This document shows positions 58,710-64,000 of a stretch of DNA of 64,000 nucleotides, one piece after another. Position 1 is the stretch's first letter, and every line of letters starts with the position of its first letter. Under the pieces are notes generated by a model. That model did no database searches, was not told the DNA's origin, and was given only the letters and a program-made list of their open reading frames with translations. A program made the position numbers and the translations under genes. This stretch comes from Codonopsis lanceolata (taxonomy: Eukaryota > Streptophyta > Magnoliopsida > Asterales > Campanulaceae): contig CM028379.1 of assembly GCA_013146195.2 (NCBI GenBank), positions 63,185,631 to 63,249,630 on the forward strand. The letters run 5' to 3'.

Positions 58710-59073
58710 AGAAAAATTAACTCAAAATTTGCTAGCTATTTTAATCTAACATTATTCATGTATAGTATCTATTATTCGCGTATGATTAATTGATTATGTC
58801 ATTATTTCTATTACTGCCTTTTATTTAACTGGAATGTTCTGCCTCTGTAAGCAATTAGTATCTATTTATACATTTTAATCTTTTTATGTGTTGTCAACTA
58901 TTAATTTTATAATTCTGTTAAGATTGTAATATAGTATGATTCTGGGTTTAGTAATTATTTTTTTCTTATTGGGCATATTGTGCATCTTCTCTTGGATTCT
59001 TGTTGGAAACTTGGAAATTTGTTTAAATTTTTCCTTTTGTTTTATTTTATTGTAGCTTTGAAGAAAAGAATTT

Positions 59074-61382
59074 ATGGAATCTACTTTAAATCAAACCATC
59101 AATGTGGATGAACTTGATAAACCGGAAACCACTCAAACAACTACAGTTTGTAAGGAGGGGTCATCTTTTTTTTTTTTTTTTTTTTTAAGGAAGGGTCATC
59201 TAAAATCTAAAAATAAAAAAAGTAGAGAATTTTCTGATGCTTGGAAGTACTTTAAAGAGGAAGGAATTAGTGAAAATGGAGCTAAACTAGCTGAATGTAA
59301 AGGATGTAAAAAAGTGTACAAAGCTGGAGGTAAAAAATATGGGACATCTACATTGAACCGTCACATAGGAAAATGTTCAATGTTAAAGTTCCATGATATG
59401 AGTCAAATGATTGTTGATCATGATGGGAATATTAGATCAAAAAAATTTGACCAAAAGATTGTACGAGAGTTGTTAGCTGCTGCAATAGTTAAGCATGATA
59501 TGCCATTTTCTTTTGTTGAATATGATGGGTTTAGAGCTTTGATGAAGTACTTAAATGGTGAATTTTCTTGTATTTCTAGAAATACAGCTGTTTCTGACAT
59601 TAAAAAAAATTACGTGAGAGAGAAGGAGAAGCTTAAGCAAGTTTTGGCTAATATTCCAAATAGAATTTGCTTAACTTCAGATTTGTGGACTGCATGCACT
59701 AGCGAGGGTTATATTTGTTTGACCGGTCATTTTATTGATGAGAATTGGAAATTGAATAGTAAAATACTTAGTTTTGCTCATATGCCTCCTCCACATTCGG
59801 GAGTTGAATTGGCTGCAAAATTATTTGAGTTTTTGAAAGAATGGGGGATTGATAGAAAAATATTTTCTTTGACATTGGATAATGCATCTAGTAATGACAA
59901 TATGCAAGACATTTTGAAAGATCAACTCTATTTGAATGATAGCTTATTGTGTGAAAGTGAATTTTTTTCATATTCGTTGTTCTGCTCACATATTGAATCT
60001 CATTGTCCAAGAAGGTTTGAAAGTGGCTAGTTCAACTCTGACTAAAATTAGAGAATCAGTTAAGTATGTGAAAGGTTCAGAGGGTAGGATGAAAAAATTT
60101 GATGAATGTGTGAGAGTTGTCGGTAACATTGACACTAGTGTCGGCTTGCGATTGGATGTGTCTACTCGTTGGAATTCGACATATTTGATGTTAGATAGTG
60201 CCATCAAATATAAAAAGGTTTTTGCATCTCTTCAATTGAATGATAAGAATTATAAATATTGTCCTTCAATTGAAGAGTGGAAAAGAGGTGAGAAAATTTG
60301 TGAGTTCCTTGAGCCTTTTTATGACACTACCAACTTGATATCTGGCTCTTGTTACCCTACATCAAACTTATATTTTATGCAAGTTTGGAAGATTGAAGTT
60401 TTGTTAAAAGAAAACTTGTGGAATGAAGATGTGGTGATAAGTGATATGTGTAGAAGAATGAAAGAAAAGTTTGACAAGTATTGAGCTCAATATAGCACGG
60501 TGCTTGCATTTGGGGCTATTCTTGACCCACGAATAAAGTTTTCAATGTTGGAGTATTTTTATTCAAAGGTTGAGAGTGATCCTAAGAAATGCCAAGAAAA
60601 GATGTCACTTGTAAAGACAAAGTTATATAATCTTTTTGAGCAATATTCAGTATCTAATGTCAATGTGACAAGTTCTTCACAACCACGATCATCTTCTATT
60701 AAACTTGCAAGAATGGAAAAGGGAAGAGGATTTAAAGGCAAGGACAAAAGAATATTTGATGTAAGTATTCTAACTCTTTATATTTATTTTTCTTGTTTTT
60801 CCTCCTTAATTTACATTTTTTTTTCATTTCATCTTCATAACATACTTTAATTTTTGTAGGAAATGAAGGCATATGAGAGTCAAACTAATAAAAATGCTGG
60901 AAAATCTCAATTGGATCTCTATTTGGAGGAGCCAAAACTTGAATTAGAATATGATGATGAGTTGTATGTCTTGGAACATTGGAAAAATCAGAGGCATCGA
61001 TACCCAACTCTTGCACTTATGGCAGGTGATGTTCTAGCTATCCCCATAACCACTGTTGCATCGGAATCGGCATTTTCTATTGGTGCTCGTGTGCTCACCA
61101 AGTACAGAAGTTCTACGCTTTCTAAAAATGTGCAGGCTCTTATTTGTGCTCGCAATTGGTTACACGGCTATGGTAGTGGTAATTTCATTTTTAAATTATT
61201 ACTATTCTAGTATTCTTTATATTTGAGTTTGAGATATTGAATTATTATGATTCTTACGAACATTTGTTTTGTATTTGTATTTGTATTTGTATTTATATTT
61301 AGATAACGAAGTCTATGAAGATGATGCTAGTATTAAAACAATTTTATCATGCGAGGGATCCCAATGTTTTGGAGGTTATTGA
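59074..61382 (+). pseudogene. hAT transposase (RICESLEEPER-like), frameshifted
   Basis: Model: exon 1 59074-60760, exon 2 60860-61178, exon 3 61303-61382, with GT-AG introns. The order is BED zinc finger (CKGCKKVY ... LNRHIGKC), a conserved block LTSDLWTACTSEGY, then SLTLDNASSND, CSAHILNLIVQEGL, RLDVSTRWNSTYLML, and the C-terminal hATC dimerisation domain (LDLYLEE ... YPTLALMAGDVLAIP ... VASESAFS). Lesions: a ~20 bp T-run near 59166-59186 encodes a Phe tract, a frameshift lies in a T-run near 59960, and a TGA stands at 60482-60484. The layout is like plant domesticated or active hATs, but this copy is not functional as it stands. The element's inverted ends were not found. Confidence 0.85.
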
Positions 61383-62900
61383 TGAGGATTAAGAGGAAGA
61401 TTGAGTGTTGTTTTTTCAGTTTTGAGAAGCACAAAGGTAATCCAACAGAGTTGGAATTTTTTTGTCTATCCCTAGTTGTTATATTTTTTGTTGAGGATCT
61501 TATGCACTGATATTGGAAGTTGAGGATCTTATGTACTGATATTGGTGCACATGTTTTATGTTTATGCAGTTTCGTAATACTTTTGAAAGATGTGATTTTT
61601 GGAGATATCAACTTCTATTGGAAGTTGGTTTTTGTGGGGAGAAGATGAAAAAGAATTATATGGTGGCTCTTTTTGGGTTAAGTGTTTTTTTCACTCCCTG
61701 TTATCATTTTGTTCCCTGTTTGTTTGTTTGATGTTAGGTCTTTAAATTTGGGTGTGAGAGAATCTAATTTGTGGTGTGGTCATTTGGTTCACTTCTATAG
61801 ATGGGTTTGAAGGAATGCATAGCTTTGTTGTTGAGATTAGGAAGAACAAGAAAGCTGGACTCTGAAACTTGAGGAGAGAAACTAAAGTAATTAAGAACAT
61901 TATGTATTTATATTGTAGTGACATATATGTAATCTTTTTCCGGCTTTCATCATTACAGTTTAAGTGTTGTATCTGTGGGTTCCTGTTGAACTTGGGCAGC
62001 GGGTTCCAACATCTCAAGAATTTTTTTCTTTCAAAAAGCTTGTGTTGGTACTTATAAGCATGACTGTCACCCTTAGAACTTTTCAGAACCAGATTTTTTG
62101 CAATTGTGCTGAAGGAACCACATATACATCAGTCATCACACAAATTTGCATTTCAGAGTTCATTAACAAGGAAGAGCACTTTGTGCAGGTCATTGCACCT
62201 TTATTGGGATAGCTTGGCTACAACTGTTGGAGGATTTCAACTTCTTTATCTCAGATCGGTTTCACAATGTTCTTAGTGTCCTCGTTGTCGTTGTCTATTC
62301 CAACAGTGTATGTATAGTTTAGTCAATTTTTGGAGATACTTGCTATCTGCGCGGCACATGTTTATGCAGTTACGTAATACTTTTGAAAGCTGTGAATTTT
62401 TGAGAGATTGACTTCTATGAAGTTCCGTGACTTCAGAATCCATGATGTTGGAAGTTGCTTTTTTAGTTTTTTGTTATATGTAAATGTAATAACTAAATAT
62501 CTTGATTTCTGGTAAAAATTATAGTCATCTCTTTCTTTACTTTTTTTTTTTTTTGCTATTCCTTGCACAATTTACAATTTGTATCACAATCACAAGTAAT
62601 TTGAATTTCTAACAAAATAAGATTTTGCAATGCATTTCCTTCACCCAAAAAATGTAACTATGTAAGTATCATGTATCAAGTATGTAAGTGTAACAGCTCC
62701 AGGAGTCCAGGACTAGGAGGACCAGTCAGGCAGTCACCACCTCACCAGGTCTCACTTGGATCATCATTGGATGGATTGGTTGGAGACAAAATTTCTTTCT
62801 TGGACGGGTTGGTCCGCCCCGCCCCACAACCCAGGTGGGTTGGGTTGGACCAATGAATTCTCAGTCCGCCATTTTACGGGTTGGTCCGCCCCGTTGGTCC
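61383..62900. other. Region downstream of the hAT gene
   Basis: Probably hAT 3' sequence. Two diverged copies of 'gtttatgcagttacgtaatacttttgaaagctgtga' occur near 61560 and 62360, suggesting an internal duplication. Near 62800-62900, 'ggttggtccgccccgccccac' and 'gggttggtccgccccg' repeat. Such G+C-rich 'ggtccgccccgcccc' segments are common near plant hAT ends, but no pair of termini could be defined. Confidence 0.4.
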
Positions 62901-62924
62901 GTTTTGACGACTCTAGCCCAAACC

Positions 62925-63160
62925 CACCCACCTGCCCCTCCCCCAGTCCCTGGGCTCTGCCCAATCCCTCCCCCACCCCTCCCACCTCCCACACGGCCTA
63001 GGCCTCCCCCAATCCCTCCCTCACCCAACCCGCCTGCCCCTCACTCAGTCCCTCCCCCCCCCCCTCCCACACGGACCAAGCCTCCCCCAATCAGTCCCTC
63101 CCTCACCCAACCAACCTCCTGCCCTCCCCCAGCCCACCCAGCCTCCGCCACCATCTCTAC
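62925..63160. repeat. CT-rich minisatellite
   Basis: Repeated units of the form 'cctcccccaatccctccctcacccaacc...cctgcccctc', each ~60-75 bp, in about three imperfect copies. The proline-rich frames on the plus strand are produced by this composition. Confidence 0.7.
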
Positions 63161-64000
63161 CCAAAAAAAAATCATTTAATTAAAAACCAACTCCCACCCA
63201 CCGCTACCACTAATCTTGTTTTTTTTTTCATTTAATTATAAATTGAACAAATTGCAAATTGGTAAACTTTTTTCAAAAAGTGTTGTATTAAGTACCTATG
63301 ATAAGAGAAATGACACAAACTCGAACCTCAAACATATTTTTCTCAGAAGAAACCATTTGGTAAAATAACAGAACTGCCCCTTGTTGTGTCCAGGTTACGG
63401 TTCAACTTCAACAAGTGGTACCAGCACCTGGGTTCTCGTAATTATGTCTTGAAGAGAATACACATCACAGTTTATAAGAAAAATGAGCTAAAATACACAA
63501 GGAATAACAAAAGTAGGTCGGGTCCCGCCCCGCCCCACCCCTCAGATATTTGGGTTTCCAAAAATGTTGCACCCATCAAATGATCAGCAATTCAAACATC
63601 ACACCATTATTTGGCCATAGTTACTGGAAATGGAATCTCCACTTGCATGTTTACAATCCACCAGACTGGATGATATTGTCATATTCTAGTCTAACATGTA
63701 ATTTCACGCAATAATTGTCTTGAGAACAAGGAGTCAATGGGTTAAGTGCAGGGGCAATTCAAGGTTTATAGGCCGACCAGACCACTACGTCAGCCAAAAA
63801 ATCTCATCCATGATTAGATGTACCTAACAAGAATTGCCCTGCAAACGCAATCAAATGCTACGATCAAGGAAAGATAACCCTAGTTTAATAAATTGCGGAA
63901 AGTGCAACCACTTGGGCACTATCAGATAATGGTGGGGATTCTTGCCGACTCACTGTGCATACCAGACCAGCATACTGATTGATTGATACTTATGGATGTT
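63161..64000. other. Window end, no gene recognised
   Basis: AT-rich intergenic DNA. A 'gtcgggtcccgccccgccccac' segment near 63518 is similar to that at 62810, and may be part of the same hAT-type repeat. No coding region is supported. Confidence 0.35.

Noticed and set aside
62835..63179. Proline-rich protein
   Set aside because: The frame follows a CT-rich minisatellite and has no signal peptide or extensin motifs.

Overview
This is nuclear DNA of a flowering plant, most likely a eudicot. The protein-coding genes are plant-specific (a DYW-class PPR protein and a sialyltransferase-like gene with eleven small exons), base composition is AT-rich, and almost everything else is plant transposable elements. 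A run of exactly 100 N (48440-48539) marks an assembly gap, so this is scaffold sequence. I found no tRNA, rRNA, CRISPR or prokaryotic-type operon.

Host genes lie in the first 18 kb. A CCDC86/Cgr1-like ribosome-biogenesis gene (3332-3925, +) converges on an intronless DYW-type PPR gene (4061-6574, -), with 135 bp between their stop codons. The third gene (8591-17719, -) encodes a Golgi sialyltransferase-like protein of the SIA1/MGP2 type. I rebuilt it from 11 exons into one open 486-residue frame. Its introns hold a complete 293 bp miniature LTR retrotransposon (SMART type), an internally deleted LINE with 14 bp target duplications, an RTE-type LINE fragment, a LINE 3'-end fragment and a partial copy of the gene's own exon 8.

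From 18 kb onward the window is accessory DNA. A Pack-MULE (18231-19693) carries a duplicated 5' fragment of a glutaredoxin-family gene between ~300 bp inverted repeats. Next come a possible MuDR-type N-terminal remnant and a broken small heat-shock-protein copy. A 7.5 kb Helitron (22307-29782, -) carries a decayed Rep/helicase gene. MITEs and a short Helitron occupy 30-37 kb. A Ty1-copia element with two LTRs and a 5 bp target duplication (37880-43752, -) sits inside a MITE whose sister copy lies next to it in opposite orientation. Two different Ty3-gypsy pieces (44488-48439 and 48540-54180) meet at the gap. A 2 kb Helitron (54492-56511), unrecognised coding-like remnants (57.5-58.7 kb), a frameshifted hAT transposase gene (59074-61382, +) and CT-rich minisatellite DNA complete the window.

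The main theme is rolling-circle and gene-capturing transposons. Four Helitron 3' ends with the CTAG|T signature are visible. One Helitron has tandemly repeated 5' heads and ends 130 bp upstream of the CCDC86-like start codon. I saw no convincing new multi-gene system. The Pack-MULE chimera, the multi-headed Helitron and the SMART element are the parts most worth checking.
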